DNA of 64,000 nt from positions 1,178,001 through 1,242,000 of the forward strand of contig CAWISR010000003.1 of NCBI GenBank assembly GCA_963838845.1. Direction: 5' to 3'. Each line of letters begins with the position of its first letter. Position 1 is the stretch's first letter. Below, in pieces: positions 53,670 through 62,833 of this stretch. The DNA is from CAVRXQ01 sp963838845. GTDB lineage: Bacteria; Actinomycetota; Acidimicrobiia; Acidimicrobiales; Bog-793. The notes below the pieces were generated by a model, which had not been told where the DNA came from, did no database searches, and saw only the letters and a list, made by a program, of their open reading frames with translations. Made by a program: the position numbers and the translations under genes.

Positions 53670-56600
53670 TGCGGCGCCTCGATCAACTCGAGGACGAACT
53701 CGACGGATTCTTGTCGGCGTCGCATACCGACAATTCGAGGATGGAGGTGGAGCGAGCCCACCTCCAAAGGTTCCACCATGAGTTGGATCAGAACATCGTG
53801 CAATCGCGATTCCCCACCTACCGGTGTGCGTACGACGCATCGACCCGTTGCCGCAAGGATCGCATCGACACGCGAGCGCCAGTCGCCGGCCGTGACGTCG
53901 ATGACGGCCGCGTGCTCCGCTAACGCGTCGAGTACCAGCGTGCGCTCAGCGAGTGGAGGTCGATCTGTGAACGGCATTGGTGGCTGCAGCGCATGACCCC
54001 TGCTCTCCTCGGGCGACGGCCAGAGAAGACCAAGCAGCACGTTAAAGGCCCAGGTCGCCCCATCGGCACGGACGTCAGCCGGAGCAGCCCGGCGAAGTGC
54101 AGCAACCATGTCTTGGTTGACCGAAAGGAGGGCACAGGCGGTCCTCTGGTCGAGAGCGAAGCCGAGGTCCTCCTCGATGGCGCCCCAGGTTTGAAGCGCC
54201 TGGAAGACTGCCCGATCACTTTCCGCTGAACTCCCTGGCCGAATGATCCGAGTCGCGAGCGCGACCGCCAACGTGTGGGCGGGCGGAATGCCGGTTTGTG
54301 ATATCGCGCGCATCAGATCTCGCCAGGCACGAAGCGCCTCTTCGTTGTCACTCGCACCTCGGTATCGCTGGGCGGGAGACGCGAGTGTTCCTGCCGCCAA
54401 ACCGACGACCACGTGCTGGAGGTGATCGGCTACCTGCTCTGTCTCCTGCGGCTCAAGCGCGCCGAGCGCCAGGTTCCAGAACCGACGGGGATCTTCGGCG
54501 TAGGCGGCATACAACGCCTCGATCAGGCCACCGCCCCCGACCGCTGTGTCACAGATCCAGATGTCCACGAATGCCTCGGCGTCAACGAGGTCAACGGTGA
54601 GGTCCGTGTCTGCGTCGAAATCAGGGAGCAGCGCCTGTATTGCCGCGTGGATGCCAGCGGCCGCTGTCACCGCGAACCGCGATCGCAACCACGAGTTCCA
54701 TTCCGAGTCTGGGGAGGCGGCCGCCTGCTCGTACAGTCTCGCCAGCGTTCTGCACACTGCCTCGTTGCCGATGGCCAACTCGATTGCGTCGCGCAAAGGA
54801 GGAGTTCCCGCGGCCGCGTGAACGTCATGGAGACCCGAGAACACGCGATCGAAAGTCTCGAGCAGGCGATCGTGCCAGTCGTGGCTTGTCCAGGACGAGA
54901 GCACGACGGGTCGAACCCCTTGATCGACGAAGAAGAAAGCGATAGCGGCCAGAGTCAGTTCGCCGGTCCATGCGGCGAGGAACGGATTGAGACCTGCGGC
55001 GCCGCCGAGCGCCTCCTCCACCAACCAAAGGAAGTACTCCCGTCGCAGCTGCCGGAGTCGTCGAGGATCACGATCGAGAGAAAAGCGGCTGACATCGGTG
55101 GGGGGTGTAATGCGGACGCGCATCGCATCGACATCTATCTCGACACCAACCGCGACCGGCTCGTCTCCACGAGCGAGCTCGTACGTAATGCGTGATTGCC
55201 CTCCGTGCTCGAAGCCGACCTCAGCGGTGCCCGCCAGCGTGTAACGGAGGAGATGGAGGCCTCCGCGTCCAGCCTGCAGCAAGAACTCGGCGCGATCGAT
55301 GATGGCCGACCACGTGCCCAAGGTGGGTAGTTCACCTTCAATCGCTTCACGAATAGGGCTGGCTCGCATATGCCAGATGAACCGACCACTCGAGGTCGAT
55401 CGCACCGCGTGGTCGGGAATGGTCGCGTGGATCGAGAAGGGCCGAACGACGTCGACCTGCTCACCGGCACCGGTTTTGACATGTGCAATCGTCTCGCCGC
55501 CTTGCAAGAAGGTGGTGGCGACGTCCAGGCGTCCATCAGCTGTTCTCGGGTCGACCCAAAGACCCCTCGTCTTCCACACCGCGTAACGCAGCGTCACGTT
55601 TCCCGGCGCGAGTTCATTCAGCGCCAGAAACACCGGCTCCTCTGTCTCGGCAGCCTCGTCGTAGTTCTCGGGTGCGACGATTTCGATCTCGGGTAGACAC
55701 AGATCACTGAACAAGTTGGCAGGAACGAACTCCGGCAAGGGGTGGCTCTTTCGCTGCCTGTCACCCGCGGGAAACGCCGTGTTGCCGCGCACGGCATGCC
55801 AATTGGACTCCAGCCGCCGCAACGCTGTGGGGATGGCCTCGAGGAGAACTGAACGGGGACCTTCCCACAGCAAGATCTCAATCTCCTCCGCTGAGAGACG
55901 AAGGGAACGTTGGAGAAATGCCGACAGCTCGACACGGCGGTCCTCGCGTTCGAGCACTTCATTCAGGACCGCGGCCACAGCCTCTTGTCGCTCGCGTCGC
56001 CTTCCTGACTGCGGTGTTGACAGATCCTCACGGACTGAACCTCGGTCGACCGAGGCGTGGGTCGCCCGCAATCGTTCGGCGACCCAATCCATGACCGCGA
56101 AAGTCGCCTGTATACGCTGGATCGAGCGGTTTCCCAGCGGGAGGGACTTGGCCGGCAGGGTGGGATCGAAGAGCCGCTCATAGGACTGGTACGCAACCCG
56201 ATCGCGCCCGTAGTCACTCAGTACGACCACGGTCCACGGACGCATTGACAGACTTCGTCCAGCTCGACCACGGCGTTGGAGGAACTGCGCCATGTCGCGT
56301 GGCGCCTTGTGTTGGAGAACAGCGCCTACGGCGGGATCGTCGAAACCGACTTCGAGCGACGCTGTCGCAACGACAGTCTCCGCTTGCGCGGTTACCCCGG
56401 TGTCCTGTGACGACGTCCGGCCGATCATGGGTGGGGTCGGACTCTCGCGCAGTCGATCGACGAGCCACCACTCCTGCCCGTTGCGGTCGCGATCAGGCCA
56501 ATCGACAATCGCATTCCCCCGTGGGTGGTGGCGCTGTGACCGAAGGAGGGCGAGTGAACCGTGCTTCCTCGGATCTGGCTTGCCCACCGGATCGCGTCCT

Positions 56601-58150
56601 TCTGCGTCAAGCAACTGTCGGAAGAGCCGGTTCGTGAGGTCAAGGTTGTCGCAAAAAGCAAAGACCTTGTTCCCGTAGGCTCCGAGGCTTGGCGCCGTCC
56701 CGAGTGGGTCGAGGAGGCGAATCAAGAGCATCAAGGATTGGATCGACGTCGAGAGCAGGGCCCTTTGAGAGGTCGGGTCGCCGCGGAGGAGGAGTTGGTA
56801 CTCGTGTCCCCGGTGCTCGAGATCGTCACCGAGCGGAGTGACCTCGCGCACGAAGTCCGCCGACACTCCGGACAACCTCGCAAAGAACTGCTCGGCGTCG
56901 CGGAGGGTCGCGGAGAGGCCAACCCACATGACAGGACCGCCCGCGAGCTGTCGCCACCGACGGAGGACATACGCGGCTTGGGCGCCGGACGATCCCGAAT
57001 ACGTGTGGGACTCGTCGAGCAGGACGAGACGGGTGTGGACCTTTGCTCGGGGTCCGACGCCAAACACGTGACATGACCAGTCGTCGGCGAGCGAACGATT
57101 CAACATCTCCGTCGTGGTGAACACGATGTCTGGAGGAGCATCCTGCATCTCCATGCGGGTGAGCGCGAGTTCCACACCGTTCACCTCCGCCCCACACGTG
57201 CCACAGGTCAGGCGACTGCGGTTCGCCCGACGGTCCTCGTCCGACCACTGAAGGCTGGCGCCGCACTCCTTGCCACCGGGTAGTCCCGGGCAGACGAGGA
57301 ATGCGCAGATACTGGCTCCAGACCGTCTGATCTGGTGCCAGCCAAGGTACGGCGGCAGGGGCATTGACCCACCACCCAAGGGCGTCTGCCCGAAGTAGGC
57401 ACCGATGCGGATTGCCGGAAGACTCGCATCTGCGGCTCGGATTCGCCTGACTTCGCGCAGTGTCGCGAGGAGCTGGTCCTTGAGCAGTTCGTTACGGGGG
57501 TAGACGGCAAGGACTCGTGTGCCCTTCCCGCGATCCGGATCAGTGACCAGGTGCAGCAACGTGGGAAGGTAGAAGGCGAGGGTCTTTCCGCTACCCGAGC
57601 CGGCGGTGACGATGCACCCGAGATCGTGGGTGCTCGAAAGTCCGCGCAGGATCTCGGCGGACGCTTCAACCTGGAACCGCGACAGCCATCGTGCATGTTC
57701 CTCACTGTCGCCCTCGAGCAGAGCGCTGAGGGCACGGCGAGCTTGAGGGGACGCTGCGGGACCACCAAGTCGCTCCTCGACTTCGTGGCGATCGAACACA
57801 CGGGCTGGAAATTGTCTCGGTCGCACCAAGAAGCGAAAGTCGGCGACGAGTCGAGCAGCACTCTCCCATGGTCGACCGTCGAACTGCTGCCGTAGGTAGG
57901 CAAATAAGCGCACGCCCTCCGCCATGCGGCTTCGGTACGCCAGCGGTGTCGTGCGTGGCACTTCAAAGAGGAGCTTGCGACGCTCCAATTCGTCGATCAC
58001 ATCATGAGGGGCACCGTCCACGTGGGGAGCGATGAACTGTTCGATTGCATGACGAGTCAGAGTTCTGTCAAGGATGCCCCACGTCAGGAAGCGGGATTCG
58101 TACCGCTCGATGGCATCGAGCGCAACGGTGACGTCAGAGTCAATGCTCAC
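53666..58150 (-). CDS. dpdJ: DEAD/DEAH-type helicase DpdJ
   Basis: A 1494-residue superfamily 2 helicase. Walker A TAGSGSGKT (182-190), motif Ia TRVLAVYPRNELLKDQ, DEAH-like box LLDESHTY (D379-H382) and motif III GLSAT. C287, C296, C316 and C319 form an inserted zinc site between motifs Ia and II. The second RecA domain carries ETVVATASLEVGFDDP and QFLQRRGRAGRS. The large C-terminal half is unassigned. The order relative to the PLD gene and the ATPase matches the Dpd cluster. GTG 58150 overlaps the dpdI stop. Likely uses ATP to move along DNA during recognition or cleavage of unmodified DNA. Confidence 0.78.
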   Translation of the reverse strand: MSIDSDVTVALDAIERYESRFLTWGILDRTLTRHAIEQFIAPHVDGAPHDVIDELERRKLLFEVPRTTPLAYRSRMAEGVRLFAYLRQQFDGRPWESAARLVADFRFLVRPRQFPARVFDRHEVEERLGGPAASPQARRALSALLEGDSEEHARWLSRFQVEASAEILRGLSSTHDLGCIVTAGSGSGKTLAFYLPTLLHLVTDPDRGKGTRVLAVYPRNELLKDQLLATLREVRRIRAADASLPAIRIGAYFGQTPLGGGSMPLPPYLGWHQIRRSGASICAFLVCPGLPGGKECGASLQWSDEDRRANRSRLTCGTCGAEVNGVELALTRMEMQDAPPDIVFTTTEMLNRSLADDWSCHVFGVGPRAKVHTRLVLLDESHTYSGSSGAQAAYVLRRWRQLAGGPVMWVGLSATLRDAEQFFARLSGVSADFVREVTPLGDDLEHRGHEYQLLLRGDPTSQRALLSTSIQSLMLLIRLLDPLGTAPSLGAYGNKVFAFCDNLDLTNRLFRQLLDAEGRDPVGKPDPRKHGSLALLRSQRHHPRGNAIVDWPDRDRNGQEWWLVDRLRESPTPPMIGRTSSQDTGVTAQAETVVATASLEVGFDDPAVGAVLQHKAPRDMAQFLQRRGRAGRSLSMRPWTVVVLSDYGRDRVAYQSYERLFDPTLPAKSLPLGNRSIQRIQATFAVMDWVAERLRATHASVDRGSVREDLSTPQSGRRRERQEAVAAVLNEVLEREDRRVELSAFLQRSLRLSAEEIEILLWEGPRSVLLEAIPTALRRLESNWHAVRGNTAFPAGDRQRKSHPLPEFVPANLFSDLCLPEIEIVAPENYDEAAETEEPVFLALNELAPGNVTLRYAVWKTRGLWVDPRTADGRLDVATTFLQGGETIAHVKTGAGEQVDVVRPFSIHATIPDHAVRSTSSGRFIWHMRASPIREAIEGELPTLGTWSAIIDRAEFLLQAGRGGLHLLRYTLAGTAEVGFEHGGQSRITYELARGDEPVAVGVEIDVDAMRVRITPPTDVSRFSLDRDPRRLRQLRREYFLWLVEEALGGAAGLNPFLAAWTGELTLAAIAFFFVDQGVRPVVLSSWTSHDWHDRLLETFDRVFSGLHDVHAAAGTPPLRDAIELAIGNEAVCRTLARLYEQAAASPDSEWNSWLRSRFAVTAAAGIHAAIQALLPDFDADTDLTVDLVDAEAFVDIWICDTAVGGGGLIEALYAAYAEDPRRFWNLALGALEPQETEQVADHLQHVVVGLAAGTLASPAQRYRGASDNEEALRAWRDLMRAISQTGIPPAHTLAVALATRIIRPGSSAESDRAVFQALQTWGAIEEDLGFALDQRTACALLSVNQDMVAALRRAAPADVRADGATWAFNVLLGLLWPSPEESRGHALQPPMPFTDRPPLAERTLVLDALAEHAAVIDVTAGDWRSRVDAILAATGRCVVRTPVGGESRLHDVLIQLMVEPLEVGSLHLHPRIVGMRRRQESVEFVLELIEAPQ

Positions 58151-58914
58151 CGACGATGGATCCGGAATTCGTCGAGTAACTGCTCCTCCTCGAGTCGGGA
58201 ACGGACGTCGGCCGTGAGCAGGGAGAGCCGTGCACCTTCGGGTGTTGCGGCAGCTCGCAGGAATGCCTGAACGTCCGGACGCTCGCGCTCGAGGGCCTCG
58301 ACGAGCTTCGGGAACTCTTCGTTCCAGGTTGCCACCGCCTGCTGACGCGCGCGTCGGCGCTCGAGAAGGTCGGCTACTCCCGCAGGAGTGAGCACTTCTG
58401 CCGTGACCGTGATGTCACGGAGTAACTGCTCGCGTCGATTCTTGAGCCTCACCACGACCGCCGCGTAGCCAGGTACGTCGGGGAGCGGATCATCGAGCGT
58501 CGACGGCAACGTTGCGTCGCGTTCGCTCACAAGCGTCTTCGCGATGAGTCCTGCCATGCGGCCGACAATGGCGTCAGCGTCCCCAAGCGCCTCCTGGAAG
58601 GTGCGGCCACCGAGGAGTTGGATCGCGTTTGCCTCGTCGAGTTCGGGTGATTGCAGCCTCGTCGCAGTCGTTCTCAGCCGGGTTCGGGCGCTCTTGGCAA
58701 TGTCCACGGTGCTCCTGTCTGGCCAGGCAGGCGGTACGCCGGCCTGCTGCAGATCTCTGGCCAGATCACGCGCGCCATGAAGTCGGTCTACAGACGCGTG
58801 ACTTCGGTTTGCAATGAGAGTGAGTTGCTGCTGCAGTTGAAGGCTCGTTCCCTGCCGTCCGCGATCCATCAGCTTCGAATGGATGAGGGTGGCACGGTCT
58901 TCGAGCGTTGTCAC
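58147..58914 (-). CDS. dpdI: DpdI-like protein
   Basis: A 255-residue protein, mostly helical with coiled-coil character (RGRQGTSLQLQQQLTLIANRSH and VADLLERRRARQQAVATWNEEFPKLVEALERERPD). No enzymatic motif is seen. It is named DpdI only from its place between the DpdH-type ATPase and the DpdJ helicase. Probably a structural partner of these two. GTG 58914 overlaps the upstream stop by 4 bp and its own stop overlaps dpdJ by 4 bp. Confidence 0.6.
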   Translation of the reverse strand: MTTLEDRATLIHSKLMDRGRQGTSLQLQQQLTLIANRSHASVDRLHGARDLARDLQQAGVPPAWPDRSTVDIAKSARTRLRTTATRLQSPELDEANAIQLLGGRTFQEALGDADAIVGRMAGLIAKTLVSERDATLPSTLDDPLPDVPGYAAVVVRLKNRREQLLRDITVTAEVLTPAGVADLLERRRARQQAVATWNEEFPKLVEALERERPDVQAFLRAAATPEGARLSLLTADVRSRLEEEQLLDEFRIHRR

Positions 58915-61856
58915 TCCTCACCCCCGATGACGACGACACTTAGGGCGTCTGCAAGCTCACGGATGCGAAGAGCCGCCTCGCCCGGGCCGATCTCGGAACC
59001 CGCGGCGCGTGGCTCGTCGTCGAGGCGGTTTTCGAGCACAGCGAATACCTCGCTAACCCTGGAGCAGTATCCGAGCAACGCGTCGAGGGCCGGGGAGGGG
59101 TCAGGCACAAGGTCCCAGAGTTCGCGGTTTGCCAATTCGGCACGCCGAGAGAGTGTGGTCATCACAGCGGTGACGTCATCGGGAACCGCCTTGGCAAGTT
59201 CGGCGAGATCGGACATGGTCGTTGCTGTGGGGAGCAGACCGGCATTGTGCGCGAGATCGACAGCGATCTCGACCTCACTGCGGACCTTGGTCCATGCCTG
59301 CCCCCTCCCGACGTGGGTGCCGAGACGGTCGAGCAGTCGCTCGACCTCTCGCCATGACTCTTCGGCGGTCCGTCGCTGTAGCAAACTCACCTGTCGCTGC
59401 AGGTCCACGAGGTCTTCCGAACCGATAAACGGTTCAGGCAGCAGCCGGATCGTGTGGGCCTTTTCAAGCTGTTGAAGTATCGCCGCGCTGTCGAGAATCG
59501 ACGACGCACCGCTTCCCTTCGCCGACGTGACGCTCCGCTCCACGACCTCGAGAGCCCTCTGGCGAGCACGCAGGACCTGCTTCGACCACGTCTGCCAAAC
59601 AGCTCCGCGCGGCGAGGGGTCCGGCCGCGCCTGCAGCACAACCTCGAGGGTCTCGCCAGCCGTCTGTGTATCCGTAACGCCCGGTTGGCTCGTGAGCGCC
59701 AGCAATCGGATCGCGGGATCGAGATCGACCGCCCGGCATCGTGCGACGTTCGCCAATTCGTCCGCCCAGCGTTCGACGAGTCCGACGAACTCTGCAAACT
59801 GCTCGTCGCCTGTGGAAGGCCATCTGCGTTCGCGATCGGCGGTCAGCAGCGCCTTCAGAATCACCGCCATCCTCGCCGACCGCTCAATTTCAATCGAGAA
59901 TGGTCGCTCCACTTCGGCGCCGCCACCTTGTGCCGCCTCGATGTTGATTGAATTCAGTTCGAATCGGACCGTTCCAACGTCGAATTTCCGATTCGTACCG
60001 CTCACCCGAAGGCCAGTGGGTCCGCTCCGCACTTGCTCCAGCACAGCGTCGAAGATGAACTGCCGAATCGTGCGAGCGATAGGACTCGGGAGCACCTTCT
60101 CTTCGTTCGCCCAAGCCTCAACCTCTGGCCAATCCCTTGGCCTTGGTCTTAGCCCCGACCCCTCAGGATCGGGAGGCGGCCCAGCCCGGTCCGCGCCACT
60201 GAATTCCGGCAGGCGGAAGGCAGTGTGGATGACCGCGTCGAGATTGGTGATCTGGTTAACTGGTTCGCTCGCCCAGAAGCCAAGGAGCGCGATCCTGCGA
60301 TCACCGTCGGACGTGCCATCGAGGGATGTGCGTACCTCAGTTGAGACTGAGCGGCGCGTGTTGTCCAGGGACGCAGCGAACCGCTTGGACGGGAACCGTC
60401 CGTCAGGTAGCTCGGCTGCAGCGAGGTCGAGTGGGTCGCGAACGACATGCCGCAGCACCTCCCGGGCGTCGAAGCGGCCGGCATTCGTCATTTGCGAGAC
60501 CAGTCGAACAAGGCGATCGACGGCCACATCATTCAGCGGGTAGAAGCCGTAGTCGTTCGCGTCCGCGCCGAAGCCGGCATGGCACTCCTCGCGGAAGTCG
60601 CACGTATCGCAGGCATTTGGCACCCATTCCTCAGCCGGACCAGACGTTCGTACATCCCGGAGATTCGATGCGCCCACACGGATCGCATTGAGGTACCGTC
60701 CCACGAAGGTGCGGGATTGATCGCGGGACACGTGATCTCCGAGTCGAAGGTTGAGGCTGTAGTGGCGAGCACGACTGGTCAGCGTCTCGAAGCCCGATGC
60801 GAGTTCGCCGTCGGTAACAGCGATCACGACGCGCATGACGCACCGATCGCCTGCTTGGCCTTTGCCTTCAGTGAACACTTGGGCAAGCTCGCGGTCGATG
60901 CCATGGATCACGACGAGGTCCTCGATGTAGAGCACAAGTTCGAGGCCGCGGCGAGCAATCTCCTCACGGACCTCGTCGAAGACACTCGTCAGATCGATCC
61001 CGGTACCAATGAACACCGCAGCCTTCGCAGCAGCGAGTTCCCGATTGAGGATCTCAATGGCAAGACTCCGCAACCGTTGGTGGCTAGCCAGTTGCCGTAT
61101 GGCCTGCTGGGCGGGCGCGCTGGCCTCAAGCAGGTCTGCCGGGCTGAGGGGCAGATCCCCATCGCGAAAATAGAGATCGTGTTCGTTATCGTCCGCCAGC
61201 CTTAACCCCTCGTAGCCAAGCCGAGTGATCCGATGCAGAGCGCCTTCCTCGCGGAGGAGGTGCTGTTTGAGCACCGGGTCATCGAGGATGTGGGGTAATT
61301 GCCTTCGAACCTGGACTTCGTACGGATCCACGGAGTCGCTCACGGTTGGAAACTGAACGCGATGTGCTAGTTCATGAAGGACTTTGCTCTTTGCCTCCGG
61401 AAGGTCGCGTATGGAGTTGGAGGCCAGCTTCAACTGCTCGCGAAGTTCGCTGACACGCGGACCCGCAAGGCCGGCCAGGATTGTTTCGATCACCCGTCGA
61501 AGGCTGGTGTTGCGCTTCTCGATGTACACCTGGTGCCAATCGGTATGGCCGGCGCACGCGGAGTGCAACCACTTCACCATATGGCTCTTGCCCGTGCCGA
61601 CTGCCCCAGAGATCACGGTGACTTGTGGGTCGTTGCCAACAACCGGCCGCGAGAACTCGGTGAGGAGGACATGTTCCTCGATCAGTTCGCCAGTGGTCGC
61701 GGCCGCGCTCGCCAGACGAAGCAAGTGCAGTGGCTGGTGCGTCGCGAGGAAGATCGAAGCATCGCTCGCAGGATCGTGTTCGACACTCGCGACGTCAATG
61801 GGAGCGACACGGTCGACATTCTCTGGTTTCCAGCAAACGAAGGACTCGAAGCTCAT
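58911..61856 (-). CDS. dpdH: P-loop ATPase DpdH
   Basis: A 981-residue ATPase. Walker A SGAVGTGKS lies at 83-91, followed by a helix with HMVKWLHS. The Walker B-like strand LELVLYIEDLVVIHG is near residue 315, and RVVIAVTDGEL near 350 looks like a sensor strand. A CDTCDFREECH motif (~425) is probably a zinc site. The long helical C-terminus is unassigned. The AAA-like N-terminus plus C-terminal helical region fits DpdH, the ATPase of the Dpd restriction set. ATG 61856 overlaps the dpdG stop by 4 bp. Confidence 0.7.
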   Translation of the reverse strand: MSFESFVCWKPENVDRVAPIDVASVEHDPASDASIFLATHQPLHLLRLASAAATTGELIEEHVLLTEFSRPVVGNDPQVTVISGAVGTGKSHMVKWLHSACAGHTDWHQVYIEKRNTSLRRVIETILAGLAGPRVSELREQLKLASNSIRDLPEAKSKVLHELAHRVQFPTVSDSVDPYEVQVRRQLPHILDDPVLKQHLLREEGALHRITRLGYEGLRLADDNEHDLYFRDGDLPLSPADLLEASAPAQQAIRQLASHQRLRSLAIEILNRELAAAKAAVFIGTGIDLTSVFDEVREEIARRGLELVLYIEDLVVIHGIDRELAQVFTEGKGQAGDRCVMRVVIAVTDGELASGFETLTSRARHYSLNLRLGDHVSRDQSRTFVGRYLNAIRVGASNLRDVRTSGPAEEWVPNACDTCDFREECHAGFGADANDYGFYPLNDVAVDRLVRLVSQMTNAGRFDAREVLRHVVRDPLDLAAAELPDGRFPSKRFAASLDNTRRSVSTEVRTSLDGTSDGDRRIALLGFWASEPVNQITNLDAVIHTAFRLPEFSGADRAGPPPDPEGSGLRPRPRDWPEVEAWANEEKVLPSPIARTIRQFIFDAVLEQVRSGPTGLRVSGTNRKFDVGTVRFELNSINIEAAQGGGAEVERPFSIEIERSARMAVILKALLTADRERRWPSTGDEQFAEFVGLVERWADELANVARCRAVDLDPAIRLLALTSQPGVTDTQTAGETLEVVLQARPDPSPRGAVWQTWSKQVLRARQRALEVVERSVTSAKGSGASSILDSAAILQQLEKAHTIRLLPEPFIGSEDLVDLQRQVSLLQRRTAEESWREVERLLDRLGTHVGRGQAWTKVRSEVEIAVDLAHNAGLLPTATTMSDLAELAKAVPDDVTAVMTTLSRRAELANRELWDLVPDPSPALDALLGYCSRVSEVFAVLENRLDDEPRAAGSEIGPGEAALRIRELADALSVVVIGGEE

Positions 61857-62833
61857 CTCCCACCTGCTGGTGCGATGTGCGAGTAACGGACACTTCGATC
61901 GCCCCTAATCGGGAAGGCAAAACTTTCGTGGTCCGAGAGGGCGAGGAGCTGGATTTCCTTATTGAGGTGGAGCACCTGGAGGCCGAGGGCGAGGCCCGGC
62001 GAGACGTGGTCGAGGCGCGCTTTCTCGGGAAGTCGGGTGCGCAGGGCATTCGCGACCTTGCCGCGATCGGAGTAGGGCATCAGCGGGCCGAGTCGATCGA
62101 GGAGCTCAGCGACCGTCAATTGAGAGGTGACAAGAGGTACGACCAGGTGCCGCAAGGCAGCGGAGGGGTCGACGAAGAGCAGCGTCGTTCCGGTACTGAG
62201 GTTGAAGAGGCGTCCGAAGCCAAGATAGGTGACCCACCGGAGCAGCGATACGTAGCGCTCACGATTTCGGATGATCCAGTCACCGATGTTGTCTGAAATG
62301 TGGGTTTGGTAGTCAAAGAGTGTTTTCCCGGAGCCATGCTCGAATGCTGCAATTGGTTCGAGCGGATCCGGAATCGAAAATAACAACGCGGTGGCGAAGG
62401 CAAGATCCTCCGCCCCCGCCGTCGGATCATCCTTGTCAAGCTCATCTTGCGAGGCGGCAAGAACAGTGTCTCTGAGAAATGCGGCGAAGTTGGAGGGAGT
62501 CACCGCATCGCACGATGTGAAACGGGTCCGGACACTCGCGGTCGCGGTGACGATGCGATGACCCACTGTCTGTTGTTCGACGAGTTGCACAGTTCGTAGT
62601 GCGGCGAGGGATGTCCTCGCGATGGTTCGCCCGCCCAGCTTGAAGCCTGTCGCCGAGTCCGGTGCGTCCGTCGACTCCTCGGGGACGCTCCGGCCAATGG
62701 CCTCGACGAGGCCGAGCGGCGCGACCAAGCGGAAGAGTTCATCCTCAGGGAGGGATCCGTCGCTCGCCAGAAGAGCGCGGATCAGGAACCGCATCGCCTC
62801 GGGGAGGACGTCGGGTGGATTGAGGAAGGGCAT
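61853..62833 (-). CDS. dpdG: DpdG-like protein
   Basis: A 326-residue protein without a known enzymatic motif. The N-terminus (LPEAMRFLIRALLASDGSLPEDELFRLVAP) resembles a winged helix-turn-helix, and the C-terminal half contains WVTYLGFGRLFNL, a wHTH-like region. Named DpdG from its position between DpdF and DpdH. Its ATG follows directly on the dpdF stop (TAGATG), so the two are probably translated together. Confidence 0.6.
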   Translation of the reverse strand: MPFLNPPDVLPEAMRFLIRALLASDGSLPEDELFRLVAPLGLVEAIGRSVPEESTDAPDSATGFKLGGRTIARTSLAALRTVQLVEQQTVGHRIVTATASVRTRFTSCDAVTPSNFAAFLRDTVLAASQDELDKDDPTAGAEDLAFATALLFSIPDPLEPIAAFEHGSGKTLFDYQTHISDNIGDWIIRNRERYVSLLRWVTYLGFGRLFNLSTGTTLLFVDPSAALRHLVVPLVTSQLTVAELLDRLGPLMPYSDRGKVANALRTRLPEKARLDHVSPGLALGLQVLHLNKEIQLLALSDHESFAFPIRGDRSVRYSHIAPAGGR